Below the pieces are notes generated by a model. It was not told the DNA's origin, ran no database searches, and worked only from the letters and a program-made list of their open reading frames with translations. DNA of 32,617 nt from Ignavibacteria bacterium UBA2373 (GTDB lineage Bacteria; Bacteroidota; Ignavibacteria; Kapaibacteriales; UBA961): NCBI GenBank assembly GCA_002344005.1, contig DDTD01000024.1:25421-58037 (forward strand), given 5' to 3'. This document shows, piece by piece, positions 8,289-17,462 of this stretch. Made by a program: the position numbers and the translations under genes. Position 1 is the stretch's first letter, and each line of letters opens with the position of its first letter.

Positions 8289-11200
8289 ATGAAACAACAC
8301 GGTTATTACAGATTCCCGACCCTTCACAATGAAACTATACTTTTTGTGTGTGAAGATGATTTATGGATTGTACCATCTGATGGTGGCTTAGCTCGTCGTC
8401 TTACGTCTAACCTTGCTGAGATTACGCGCCCTATATTATCGCCCGATGGTAAGCGTGTTGCCTTTACCGGTCGTGAGGATGGTAATGTTGAAGTGTATTG
8501 CATGAATAGTTCGGGTGGCTTGGAAAAGCGTTTGACATTTCTCGGAGCTAATACTCGTACGGTGGGATGGTCACCTGATGGGGATATTGTGTTTGCATCC
8601 AATGCACAACAGCCATTTGCTGCATCAATGAATTTACATAGTATTAATCCCGATGGAGGGGCAACAAAACCCTTGTGCTTTGGGATTGCTCATTCAATAG
8701 CGTATGGTAATAATGGGGCAGTGGTATTAGGGCGCAATACTCAAGACCCTGCTACATGGAAGCGCTATCGTGGTGGTACTGCAGGGTTTTTTTGGGTGGA
8801 CAGAGAAGGTAATGGTACATTTGAAAAACTTTGCGATAGTATCAATGGTAATTTTACTTCGCCTATGTTGGTTGGTGACACCTTTTATTTTATTTCCGAC
8901 CATGAAGGTATAGGTAATATTTACAGTTGCGATTTATATGGTAATGGATTGCGACAACATACATTCTCGCGTGAGTATTATGTTCGTCATGCTCAAACAG
9001 ATGGAAAAAATATCGTGTATCAAATGGGCGGTGATATATATGTATTTACACCGCAAGACAATGTCTCGACCAAAGTAGAAATAGAATTTTATAGCCCTCA
9101 GACACAAAGTCAACGCAAATTTGTTCCTGCTGCACAATATTTACATGAATTTTCAGTACATCCCGATGGTCATTACCTCATTGCAACGACTCGTGGTAAA
9201 CCTTTTGCTTTTGGTAATTGGGATGGTCCTGTGCAACAAATCGGAGAGCTTGATGGGGTGCGTTATCGTTTAACGACATGGCGTGGGAATACGAAAGATT
9301 TTCTTACGATTTCGGACAAAGGCGGTGAAGAACGTTTAGAAATTCATGGTACAGAGTTCGATAGTCAAGTACATCGTTTTGAGAATCTGGATATTGGTTT
9401 GGCAAGCGAATTATGTGTGAGCCCACATCATGATTATGTAGCTATTACCAATCATCGTTTTGAATTATTGCTCATCAACCTTGTGGATGGTTCGATGGTA
9501 GAAATTGATAAAAGTCCATACAGTATAATAGGGGGTTTACAATGGTCACCTGACGGTAAATATCTTGCATACCATTGTTCCACGACCAATCAGACTTCAT
9601 CAATATCATTATGTACACTTGAAACCAAACGTATTCATCGCCTTACGCCTCCGCGTTTTCGTGACTATATGCCAAGTTTCGATCCCGACGGAAAATTCAT
9701 ATACTTCATTTCCTATCGTGAATTCAATCCTGTGTATGATTCAATGCACTTCGATTTAAATTTTCCGCGTGGAATGCGACCTTATGCCATTGCTCTTACT
9801 AAAGATATATCATCACCGTTTATTCAACAGCCAACACCGCCCGATAATGGGAAGAAAAAAAGTGAAATGGTTGACATAGATACTAAAAACTCAGAACAAT
9901 CACTTCTCATTGACTTAGATGGTATAGAAAATAGAATAGTCGCTTTTCCTGTGCCGGAAGGACGTTATACGGGAGTGTATGGGCTTAAAGGTAAAGTGAT
10001 TTTCGGTTCAATGCCTGTGAGGGGATCATTAGATGCGCCTGCTCCGGGAGATATTGCTCCACAGGAATCGGGTGTGTTGGAATTATATGATTTTGAAACA
10101 CAAAAACGTGAACAAATAGCCGCCGGTGTGGGTAATTATTTGTTGTCTGCCAATTATGATGTATTGGTATATCAAAGTGGTAATCGTCTTAGAGTACAGA
10201 ATATCAAAACACTTGGTAAAGAAAAAGATACCGGTGATTTTTCACCCGGCAGAAAGACAGGATGGATAGATTTGTCACGCATCAAACTTTCTGTTGAACC
10301 GCTTGCTGAATGGAGACAAATGTTTGGTGAAGTATGGCGATTACAACGTGAACATTTCTGGACACCCGATATGTCAGGCGTGGATTGGTATGCAATGAAA
10401 CAACGCTATGAGCCATTGCTTGAACGTATAGCGTCACGTTCCGAATATGCTGATATCATTTGGGAATTACTGGGTGAACTCGGTACTTCCCATGCTTATG
10501 AACGTGGTGGAGATTATAGAATGCCTCCCACATACAGGCAAGGTTTATTAGGTGCATCCTTTACCTATGACGATCATGAACAAGGCTATCGTATTACCGA
10601 AATAATGAAAGGGGATCCTTGGAATGAACGTTTAACATCACCTTTCCGCCGACTTGGCATCAATATTACAGAAAATGATATCGTTATTGCAGTAAATGGT
10701 AAAAAAGTCAGTGTTCATTGTTCTCCAATGGAATTATTGCTAAATCAAGCGAACAGCGATGTCAATATTACAGTGAAAAGCTCAGCTGCAACAGAGCATA
10801 GAACGGTGAGTGTGAGAGCTCTATCTAATGAAACTCAAGCACGTTATCGGGATTGGGTAGAAAATAATCGCGAAACTGTTCATCGTTTGTCCAACAATAC
10901 TGTTGGGTATGTACATGTGCCGAATATGGGACCTGTCGGTTATGCTGAATTTCACCGTTATTATCTTACCGAGATTGAGAAAAACTCACTTATCGTTGAT
11001 GTGCGTTTTAACGGCGGCGGCCATGTTTCTCAATTGTTATTGGAAAAATTAGCAAGAAAACGTTCTGCTTACACAGTAAAGCGATGGGGGAGTCCCGATC
11101 CATATCCACGTGATTCTGTGGCAGGACATTTGGTGGCTTTAACTAATGAGTATGCAGGTTCAGATGGTGATATATTTAGTCATACCTTTAAAAATATGGG

Positions 11201-11501
11201 ACTTGGATTGCTCATCGGAAAACGTACATGGGGTGGGGTGATCGGAATATCACCGCGGTATATTCTCGCTGATGGCAGTATGACAACTCAACCGGAATTT
11301 TCATTTTGGTTTACAGATGTAGGGTATAAAGTAGAAAACTATGGTACAGATCCCGATATACTGATTGAGATTGCACCACAGGATTATCATAATGGTACTG
11401 ACACTCAATTACGAAGAGCCATAGCAGAGATTATGTCGTTAAATGAATCACAACCATTTCTGATGCCGGAGTTTGGTGAAAAACCGAAGGTCAATGTCTA
11501 A
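8289..11501 (+). CDS. Tricorn-type protease (cytoplasmic)
   Basis: Large peptidase of 1070 residues from ATG 8289; an upstream TTG at 8238 is unlikely because the family N-terminus YYRFPTLH starts here. Tricorn-type enzymes trim peptides released by large ATP-dependent proteases. Two N-terminal beta-propellers are seen through repeated SPDG-type turns (LSPDGKRVAF, WSPDGKYLAY, FDPDGKFIYF). These are followed by a core domain, a PDZ-like segment (about 750-835) and the S41-like catalytic region. The catalytic residues match tricorn: LGTSHAYE (Ser734, His735), EYAGSDGD (nucleophile Ser958, Asp959) and VENYGTDPD (Glu1016). There is no signal peptide, which fits a cytoplasmic role. Its likely upstream partners, HslUV and a Lon-like protease, are encoded 13-19 kb away. 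Confidence 0.9.
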   Translation: MKQHGYYRFPTLHNETILFVCEDDLWIVPSDGGLARRLTSNLAEITRPILSPDGKRVAFTGREDGNVEVYCMNSSGGLEKRLTFLGANTRTVGWSPDGDIVFASNAQQPFAASMNLHSINPDGGATKPLCFGIAHSIAYGNNGAVVLGRNTQDPATWKRYRGGTAGFFWVDREGNGTFEKLCDSINGNFTSPMLVGDTFYFISDHEGIGNIYSCDLYGNGLRQHTFSREYYVRHAQTDGKNIVYQMGGDIYVFTPQDNVSTKVEIEFYSPQTQSQRKFVPAAQYLHEFSVHPDGHYLIATTRGKPFAFGNWDGPVQQIGELDGVRYRLTTWRGNTKDFLTISDKGGEERLEIHGTEFDSQVHRFENLDIGLASELCVSPHHDYVAITNHRFELLLINLVDGSMVEIDKSPYSIIGGLQWSPDGKYLAYHCSTTNQTSSISLCTLETKRIHRLTPPRFRDYMPSFDPDGKFIYFISYREFNPVYDSMHFDLNFPRGMRPYAIALTKDISSPFIQQPTPPDNGKKKSEMVDIDTKNSEQSLLIDLDGIENRIVAFPVPEGRYTGVYGLKGKVIFGSMPVRGSLDAPAPGDIAPQESGVLELYDFETQKREQIAAGVGNYLLSANYDVLVYQSGNRLRVQNIKTLGKEKDTGDFSPGRKTGWIDLSRIKLSVEPLAEWRQMFGEVWRLQREHFWTPDMSGVDWYAMKQRYEPLLERIASRSEYADIIWELLGELGTSHAYERGGDYRMPPTYRQGLLGASFTYDDHEQGYRITEIMKGDPWNERLTSPFRRLGINITENDIVIAVNGKKVSVHCSPMELLLNQANSDVNITVKSSAATEHRTVSVRALSNETQARYRDWVENNRETVHRLSNNTVGYVHVPNMGPVGYAEFHRYYLTEIEKNSLIVDVRFNGGGHVSQLLLEKLARKRSAYTVKRWGSPDPYPRDSVAGHLVALTNEYAGSDGDIFSHTFKNMGLGLLIGKRTWGGVIGISPRYILADGSMTTQPEFSFWFTDVGYKVENYGTDPDILIEIAPQDYHNGTDTQLRRAIAEIMSLNESQPFLMPEFGEKPKVNV

Positions 11502-11598
11502 GCAATGCATCATTGTATGTGATTGGAGTGTTAATGGTCATAGTACACTCGTAAAGCTGTTATCATTATTTTATATCGCATTATTGGGATATTTTTCG

Positions 11599-11606
11599 TA
11601 TTTTTG
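11599..11606 (+). promoter_or_regulatory. Promoter -7 box before the rimP operon
   Basis: TATTTTTG preceded by CG, the same CGTATTTTTG string found before typA and the amidohydrolase gene. No good TTG occurs 19-20 nt upstream. If used, transcription would begin roughly at 11613 and the hairpin at 11635-11655 would lie in the leader. Confidence 0.4.
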
Positions 11607-11634
11607 TTGAAGTGGTTTAATACTGCATAAAAGG

Positions 11635-11659
11635 AATGGGCTGGCAAAGCCCATTTTTT
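11635..11659 (+). terminator. Rho-independent-type hairpin upstream of rimP
   Basis: A perfect 8-bp stem AATGGGCT / AGCCCATT with loop GGCAA, followed by a run of six T (11654-11659). It can end the tricorn-like transcript, or act as an attenuator in the rimP leader, since the rimP ATG is only 16 bases further on. Confidence 0.7.
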
Positions 11660-11675
11660 ATTACTATTCATTTCA

Positions 11676-12158
11676 ATGAAGATACTCATACCGGAATCGG
11701 TTCATACTATGATTCAAGATATATGTACTCAGTATGGTGCATACTTACTTGAACTTTCTGCTAAAGGGAGCAAAACCCGCCCAGTTCTTGAGATTATCAT
11801 AGATACTGAACATGGAGTAATGCACGAATTGTGTCGCGACATAAGCAAAAAACTTGATGAATTTATCGAAAAAGATGATTTCTTATCGGGATTAAACGGT
11901 ATAGAGGTTTCGTCGCCCGGAATTGATCGTCCTTTAGAATTTCAATGGCAATATACCAAGCATATCGGGCGTGATTTGCGCATTGCCTTAAAGGCAGGCG
12001 GGCATGTGGACGGAACATTGATATCGTTACAACCGGAATCGTTGGTGTTGCATAAAAAACAAAACAAGCAATCAAAAAAGAAAGTCCAAGAAGAACAAGA
12101 ATCAGTAATTCAATTTGCCGATATTAACCACAGTATTGTTCAATTACGTTGGAAATAA
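11676..12158 (+). CDS. rimP: Ribosome maturation factor RimP
   Basis: Assists maturation of the 30S subunit. The 160-residue length is typical. The N-terminal alpha/beta domain ends in the family signature EVSSPGIDRPL, followed by the small C-terminal SH3-like barrel (about 95-160), here with a lysine-rich insert (KKQNKQSKKK). It is the first gene of the rimP-nusA-infB order conserved across bacteria. There is no Shine-Dalgarno before the ATG. The Arg codons in this gene are all CGN. Thirty bases separate it from nusA. Confidence 0.95.
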   Translation: MKILIPESVHTMIQDICTQYGAYLLELSAKGSKTRPVLEIIIDTEHGVMHELCRDISKKLDEFIEKDDFLSGLNGIEVSSPGIDRPLEFQWQYTKHIGRDLRIALKAGGHVDGTLISLQPESLVLHKKQNKQSKKKVQEEQESVIQFADINHSIVQLRWK

Positions 12159-12188
12159 TTTTCTCATTACTAAATAACTCGATGCATC

Positions 12189-13556
12189 ATGGCACGTCGT
12201 AAACAGAAGCCGAAATTTGACAAAAAACTTATTATCGAAGCATTCGCTGAAATGGCGCGAGAGCGCAATATTGACCGAGATTTATTGCAAGGTATTCTTG
12301 AAGAAACCTTATCACTTATGGTGAAGAAAAAGTATGGTCAGGATGCCGAAGCCGATATTATTGTCAATATGGATAAGGGCGATATTGAGATATACTTAAC
12401 ACGTACAATAGTTGACGAAGTAGAAAATCCTGCTCTGGAAATTTCGACAAAAGAGTTATATGAAACAACAGGTGACACCTATGAAGTAGGCGATGAATTT
12501 ATCGAAGAAATTACCTTGGATAATATTGCAGATAGTTTTGGCAGGCGTTTAGTTGCCTTGGCTGCACAAAATCTCGGTCAAAGGGCACGTGATATTGAAA
12601 AGGATAATATATTCAATGAATATGCTTCAAAAGTAGGAGAAATCATCGTCGGTGAAGTATATCAAGTGCGATCAAGCGGCTTGCTGATTATGCACAATAA
12701 AACGGAGATGCGTTTGCCGCGTGAAGAACAAATTCATAATGAACGCTACAAAAAAAATACGACTATCCGTTGTATTGTAAAAGAGGTACGTCGTCTTACA
12801 GGCAGCGGCATACCGGATATTATTTTATCACGTTCAGCAGATGAATTTATGGCTCGCCTTTTTGAGGTGGAAATTCCGGAAGTATATGATGGTATTATCG
12901 AATTGAAAGCCATTGCACGTGAACCCGGTGAAAGGGCAAAAGTTGCTGTTATCTCTTATGACGATCGTGTGGATCCTGTGGGAGCATGTGTTGGTATGAA
13001 AGGTATTCGTATTCACTCCATCGTCCGTGAACTTAATAATGAAAGTATTGATATTATTGAACATCACTCAGATCCACGAATATTTATTGCACGTGCTTTA
13101 TCGCCTGCAAGAGTACGCGAAATTATTATCAATCCCGAAACACGGAGTGCAACAGTTGTGGTGCCTGATGATCAAGTATCCTTGGCTATCGGAAAAAACG
13201 GACAAAATGTACGTCTTGCATCTAAACTTACCGGATATTCTCTTACCTTAATAAAAGAAGGTAGTGAGGATATTGAGCTTATTGAGTTCAAGGACGAAAT
13301 TGGCCATGATATGTATATGCGGATTATTGAATTGGAAATTGATACTGCACGCGAGTTCCTCATGGCTGATATTGATGATTTATTATCACTTGAGGGAATG
13401 ACAAAAGAATTATTGCTCGAAATCCGATCAATTATTCTGTTGGAATTTGAAGAAAAAGAAGATCCGGCAATCCGCGAGGATATTATGCGTTGGGGACTTG
13501 AAGGCGGTGATGAGGAATTCAATAATGAAGGAGAAGATGAAGCCATTTCAGAATAA
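12189..13556 (+). CDS. nusA: Transcription termination/antitermination factor NusA
   Basis: RNA-polymerase-binding factor that affects pausing, termination and antitermination. It has 455 residues: an N-terminal polymerase-binding domain (about 1-135), an S1 domain (about 150-215), then KH1 (around GACVGMKGIRIH) and KH2 (AIGKNGQNVRLA). After the KH region comes one helical segment (about 370-425) and an acidic tail; the paired acidic repeats of enterobacterial NusA are not obvious. The start is ATG 12189 without a Shine-Dalgarno. A hairpin with a T-run lies in the 138-base gap before infB. Confidence 0.95.
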   Translation: MARRKQKPKFDKKLIIEAFAEMARERNIDRDLLQGILEETLSLMVKKKYGQDAEADIIVNMDKGDIEIYLTRTIVDEVENPALEISTKELYETTGDTYEVGDEFIEEITLDNIADSFGRRLVALAAQNLGQRARDIEKDNIFNEYASKVGEIIVGEVYQVRSSGLLIMHNKTEMRLPREEQIHNERYKKNTTIRCIVKEVRRLTGSGIPDIILSRSADEFMARLFEVEIPEVYDGIIELKAIAREPGERAKVAVISYDDRVDPVGACVGMKGIRIHSIVRELNNESIDIIEHHSDPRIFIARALSPARVREIIINPETRSATVVVPDDQVSLAIGKNGQNVRLASKLTGYSLTLIKEGSEDIELIEFKDEIGHDMYMRIIELEIDTAREFLMADIDDLLSLEGMTKELLLEIRSIILLEFEEKEDPAIREDIMRWGLEGGDEEFNNEGEDEAISE

Positions 13557-13597
13557 TTCTGAAATACTCATATTCTCGGTTACTATGGTAAAGAGAT

Positions 13598-13634
13598 AAT
13601 CACGCCTTTACTTTTTATAGCAGTGATTTTTTTT
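13598..13634 (+). terminator. Hairpin with T-run between nusA and infB (attenuator-like)
   Basis: AATCACGC (13598-13605) pairs with GC-A-GTGATT (13620-13628), giving 8 bp with one bulged A and a 14-nt loop, followed by a run of eight T (13627-13634). It sits between nusA and the infB start at 13695, so it would lower rather than stop infB expression. Confidence 0.42.
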
Positions 13635-13694
13635 CGATGTGCTGTGAAGAAAGATACAAAGCTCATCAACACTTATTTAATTATCGGTAGCACT

Positions 13695-16600
13695 ATGGCT
13701 GCAATGCAAAGTACGAAACTATTTAAACTCGCTTCTCAAATCAATATCGGTAAAGATACCATCGTGGACTTTTTACAGTCGAAGGGCTTTAAAATAGAAA
13801 ATAAGCCCACGACAGCTCTATCTGATGAGATGGTTGATATTGTAATGGAAAAATTTGCGAAGGAATTACGCGCCGTCGAAAAGCAAAGAGAAAAAATAGA
13901 ACGTCACAAAATTGATAATCACAAGCACTCCGATATTGTGAGCGTTGATGCTGTTTCAGAGACGGCTCCGGCTCATGCCGAATCTACAGAACAATCAGCC
14001 GGTAATGCAAAAAAAACGACTCATCACGAAGGTGACAATGTTGATAAATTCAATGGTATTCAGAGTTCGGTAAGTGAATCCGTTACTTCTGCCGAAGTTC
14101 AATCAACACCGATTGTACCGGCTGAGGAAATTAAACCGATTGCTCCTGAAGTACATATCCCATCCGCTTTGGAGAGGAGAGAACTCAAGGAAAAAATTGA
14201 AGATACGCAGCACATTGAAGAAATAATTGTTGAAAAGATTGCACATACGATTCCTCCCATAGCTACTACAGAAAAAATTACTCCCAATAGCGAAGCTTTA
14301 CATCAAGCAGAAAAAAACACTATAGCGTCGGATGTAATTCAAAAACAAGAGCTTACACACAAAGATGAAACGATAAAGGAACAATATATACAATCAGAAT
14401 CGGTTCAGCAGGAATTGCCTCATGTGATTGCAAAATCTGAAATGATAGATGTCGTAAATAATGAATTGTCCGACAATATTTCAATTAAGGATGAAAACAG
14501 AACGATACCTTTGGAAGCCCCTTCACACATTGAAGCGGAAATTCAAGCAGAAGCGGTTTCTAAAGATTCATCGCAACCTGTAACCTCTGTTCCCTCAGAA
14601 GCACCAGCGGAAGAACAGCAAGAGACAGATGATTCCGGTGGAAAACGCAAGAAAAAACGTTTTACACCCGTGGAATATGAAGCCGGTAATTCTAATCAAT
14701 TACGTGGTCTTACAGTACTTGGAAAAATAGATCTTAGCAAGGGCGGAAGTAACTCACAACAAAATGATGGAAGAAAAACACGTAAAGATGGCGGAAAAAT
14801 AGGAGATCGCAAGGATGATCGCCGAGATCGTGATAAAAAATCTGATCGTCGTCCTGACCAACGTGATGCACGTCCGGGAGATCGTCGTCCTGACCAGCGG
14901 GATGCACGTCCGGGAGACAGAAATAAAACAGGACGTAGTACCGATGCTGCAAATTCAGTTGCTCCAAAAACACGGGAAAACTCAGCGATTCGAACGCAAT
15001 CAGATGAAAAACCAACTAATATTCCACAATTAAGTGGTGCTGAGCTTGAATTGGCAAAATCAAAGCATAAGTTTGGCAAACGTGGTGTAGGAGTTGAAAC
15101 AATTGCATCCAAAATAGGTGTTGCTTCGAAGCAGGATGATAAGAAAAAGAAAGTTAAAGGTAAGAAATCCATGCGTGAGGTAATCACGGAAGAAGAGGTG
15201 GAACGCGCAATACGCGAAACACGTCAAGGTATGGATGAGTCATCTACGATATCGCAACGTAGCAAATTGCGTCAAAAACGTAAGTTAGAGCGTGAAGAAA
15301 AAGAACAACGCCGTCAGGAAGAGCTTGATATGGAAGATACCATATTACGCTTAACGGAATTCGTATCTACAAGTGATTTAGCGAATTTAATGAGGGTAAC
15401 CACCTCCGAAGTAATCATGAAATGTATGAAACTCGGACTTATGGTGACAATAAATCAACGCTTAGATAAAGACACCATCACACTCATTGCCGATGATTAT
15501 GGGTTTACCGTCGAGTTTATTGATGAGCAACATGTTTCCAATATCGAAGACGATGAAGACAGTGAAGAGAGTCTTGTGCCGCGACCACCGATTGTAACTA
15601 TCATGGGACATGTTGACCATGGTAAAACATCATTACTCGATTATATCAGAAAAGCAAATGTAGTTGCGGGTGAAGCCGGTGGTATTACACAACATATAGG
15701 TGCCTATCATGTGACTTTGCAAAATGGTAAAGAAATCGGTTTTCTTGATACTCCCGGTCACGAAGCGTTTACGGCTATGCGTGCTCGTGGTGCCCAAGTG
15801 ACTGATATTGTAGTACTTGTCGTTGCTGCTGATGACCAAGTGATGCCACAAACTATTGAGGCAATCAGTCATGCCAATGCTGCGAATGTGCCTATTGTGG
15901 TAGCAATTAATAAGATAGATCGTGCTGAAGCCAATCCTGATAAGATTAAACAACAACTTGCCGATCATGGTGTTTTGGTCGAAGATTGGGGCGGAAAATT
16001 CCAATGTGTTCATGTCTCTGCAAAACAAGGACTAAATGTTGATATTCTTTTGGAAAAAATCCTTCTTGAAGCAGAAATTCTCGAGTTGAAAGCGAATCCA
16101 GATCGCCAAGCACGTGGTACTGTCATTGAGGCACATCTTGATAAAGGTAAAGGTATTCTCGCCACTGTTCTCGTACAAAAAGGAACTCTCCGCGTAGGTG
16201 ATCCTTTTGTGGTGGGAATTCATTCCGGGCGAGTACGTGCTATGTTTGATGAGCGCGGTAATCGTGTACAATCCGCCGGTCCATCTATTCCTGTGCAACT
16301 TTCCGGTTTTGATGGCTTGCCGGCAGCGGGCGATATTTTTGTTGCCATGGAAGATGAATCCGAGGCAAAAGCTATATCAGCACGTCGTCAACTTCAAGCA
16401 CGTGAACAGCAATTCAAACAAGTACGTCACACGACATTAGATGATATTTCTGCCCAAATTAAACAAGGTGGAACCAAGGAACTTAAACTTATCATCAAAG
16501 GTGATGTGGGTGGCTCCGTTGAAGCATTGTCTGATTCATTGTATAAACTTTCACGCGATGAAGTAAAGGTAAATATTATCCTTAAAGGTGTTGGTTCGAT

Positions 16601-17090
16601 TAGCGAAGGCGATATAATGTTGGCTGCCGCATCCGACGCTGTTGTCATCGGATTTAATACAGCTGTTTCATCAGGGGCACGCCGTTCGGCAGAAACAGAA
16701 GGCGTGGATGTACGACTTTACAGCATTATTTATGACTGTATCAATGAAGTACAACTTGCACTTGAAGGGTTATTATCGCCGGAAATAAAAGAAGAAATAA
16801 CATCAACAGTTGAAGTGCGTCAAATCTTTAAAATTAGTAAGTTAGGGGTTATTGCAGGATGCTATGTGCAATCAGGTAAAATAACCAGAAATGACAAAGT
16901 TCGTGTTTTACGTGATGGATTTGCTATCTTCAAAGGCGGCTTACAATCGCTCAAGCGTATCAAAGATGATGTTCGCGAAGTAGAAACCGGATTCGAATGC
17001 GGTATTGCAATGCAAGGATTCAATGATTTCGAAATCGGTGATATTATTGAGGGCTATAAAATAACTGAAGTAAAACGCAAACTCACATAA
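13695..17090 (+). CDS. infB: Translation initiation factor IF-2
   Basis: GTPase that brings initiator tRNA to the 30S subunit and promotes subunit joining. It has 1131 residues from ATG 13695, chosen because the IF2_N helix (STKLFKLASQINIGKDTIVDF) begins right there; the open frame goes on to 13623 with unrelated residues. A long low-complexity linker (about 60-480) is rich in Glu, then in Arg and Asp. A second IF2_N-like segment precedes the G domain. GTPase motifs: GHVDHGKT (638-645), DTPGH (685-689), NKID (739-742). The C-terminal domains are complete. The linker holds a 12-residue tandem repeat. It is followed by rbfA after 24 bases. Confidence 0.96.
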   Translation: MAAMQSTKLFKLASQINIGKDTIVDFLQSKGFKIENKPTTALSDEMVDIVMEKFAKELRAVEKQREKIERHKIDNHKHSDIVSVDAVSETAPAHAESTEQSAGNAKKTTHHEGDNVDKFNGIQSSVSESVTSAEVQSTPIVPAEEIKPIAPEVHIPSALERRELKEKIEDTQHIEEIIVEKIAHTIPPIATTEKITPNSEALHQAEKNTIASDVIQKQELTHKDETIKEQYIQSESVQQELPHVIAKSEMIDVVNNELSDNISIKDENRTIPLEAPSHIEAEIQAEAVSKDSSQPVTSVPSEAPAEEQQETDDSGGKRKKKRFTPVEYEAGNSNQLRGLTVLGKIDLSKGGSNSQQNDGRKTRKDGGKIGDRKDDRRDRDKKSDRRPDQRDARPGDRRPDQRDARPGDRNKTGRSTDAANSVAPKTRENSAIRTQSDEKPTNIPQLSGAELELAKSKHKFGKRGVGVETIASKIGVASKQDDKKKKVKGKKSMREVITEEEVERAIRETRQGMDESSTISQRSKLRQKRKLEREEKEQRRQEELDMEDTILRLTEFVSTSDLANLMRVTTSEVIMKCMKLGLMVTINQRLDKDTITLIADDYGFTVEFIDEQHVSNIEDDEDSEESLVPRPPIVTIMGHVDHGKTSLLDYIRKANVVAGEAGGITQHIGAYHVTLQNGKEIGFLDTPGHEAFTAMRARGAQVTDIVVLVVAADDQVMPQTIEAISHANAANVPIVVAINKIDRAEANPDKIKQQLADHGVLVEDWGGKFQCVHVSAKQGLNVDILLEKILLEAEILELKANPDRQARGTVIEAHLDKGKGILATVLVQKGTLRVGDPFVVGIHSGRVRAMFDERGNRVQSAGPSIPVQLSGFDGLPAAGDIFVAMEDESEAKAISARRQLQAREQQFKQVRHTTLDDISAQIKQGGTKELKLIIKGDVGGSVEALSDSLYKLSRDEVKVNIILKGVGSISEGDIMLAAASDAVVIGFNTAVSSGARRSAETEGVDVRLYSIIYDCINEVQLALEGLLSPEIKEEITSTVEVRQIFKISKLGVIAGCYVQSGKITRNDKVRVLRDGFAIFKGGLQSLKRIKDDVREVETGFECGIAMQGFNDFEIGDIIEGYKITEVKRKLT
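14844..14915 (+). repeat. Tandem 36-bp repeat inside infB
   Basis: Two adjacent 36-base units (14844-14879 and 14880-14915) encode DRRPDQRDARPG twice. The copies differ at only three bases, and a further partial unit follows. It lies in the disordered IF-2 linker, so copy-number change would keep the frame. Confidence 0.85.
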
Positions 17091-17114
17091 TTTTCATACT
17101 ATTTCATCAGCATT

Positions 17115-17462
17115 ATGTCAATACGATCAGAAAAAGTCGGCGGAGTTATTCGTGAATTACTTGCAGAAATTATGCGACCCATTGCAAGTGAATTGCGCGC
17201 TGGATTGCTGACTGTCACTTCTGTGCGTGTATCGCCTGATTTGAAACATGCACGAGTGTATGTGAGCGCGTATGGCGGTAAAGCCACAACAACCGATGTT
17301 ATCGAATATCTTGACAATAATAAACGAAAAATCAGATCAGAGTTAGCTCATAAAATGACTATTCGTGCCGTACCTGATTTACAGTTCTTCCGTGATGATA
17401 CACTTGATGAAATGGATGCCATTCATTCTCTTCTCGATTCGGTAAAAAAGGATGAACACTGA
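17115..17462 (+). CDS. rbfA: Ribosome-binding factor A
   Basis: Small KH-like protein needed for late 30S maturation and processing of the 16S rRNA 5' end. The 115-residue length is normal. The N-terminus (RSEKVGGVIRELLAEI) and the segment VRVSPDLKHARVYVS are family hallmarks. The C-terminus overlaps truB by 11 bases, implying translational coupling. It sits in the order infB-rbfA-truB-ribF. Confidence 0.95.
   Translation: MSIRSEKVGGVIRELLAEIMRPIASELRAGLLTVTSVRVSPDLKHARVYVSAYGGKATTTDVIEYLDNNKRKIRSELAHKMTIRAVPDLQFFRDDTLDEMDAIHSLLDSVKKDEH

Noticed and set aside
14844..14915. Direct repeats considered as a CRISPR array
   Set aside because: The units are adjacent with no spacers and are in frame within infB. 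No CRISPR array is seen anywhere in the window.
14696..15187. 163-residue minus-strand open frame rich in Ser, Pro and Arg
   Set aside because: It is antisense to the low-complexity linker of infB, and its repeats mirror the IF-2 repeat. It has no family resemblance.
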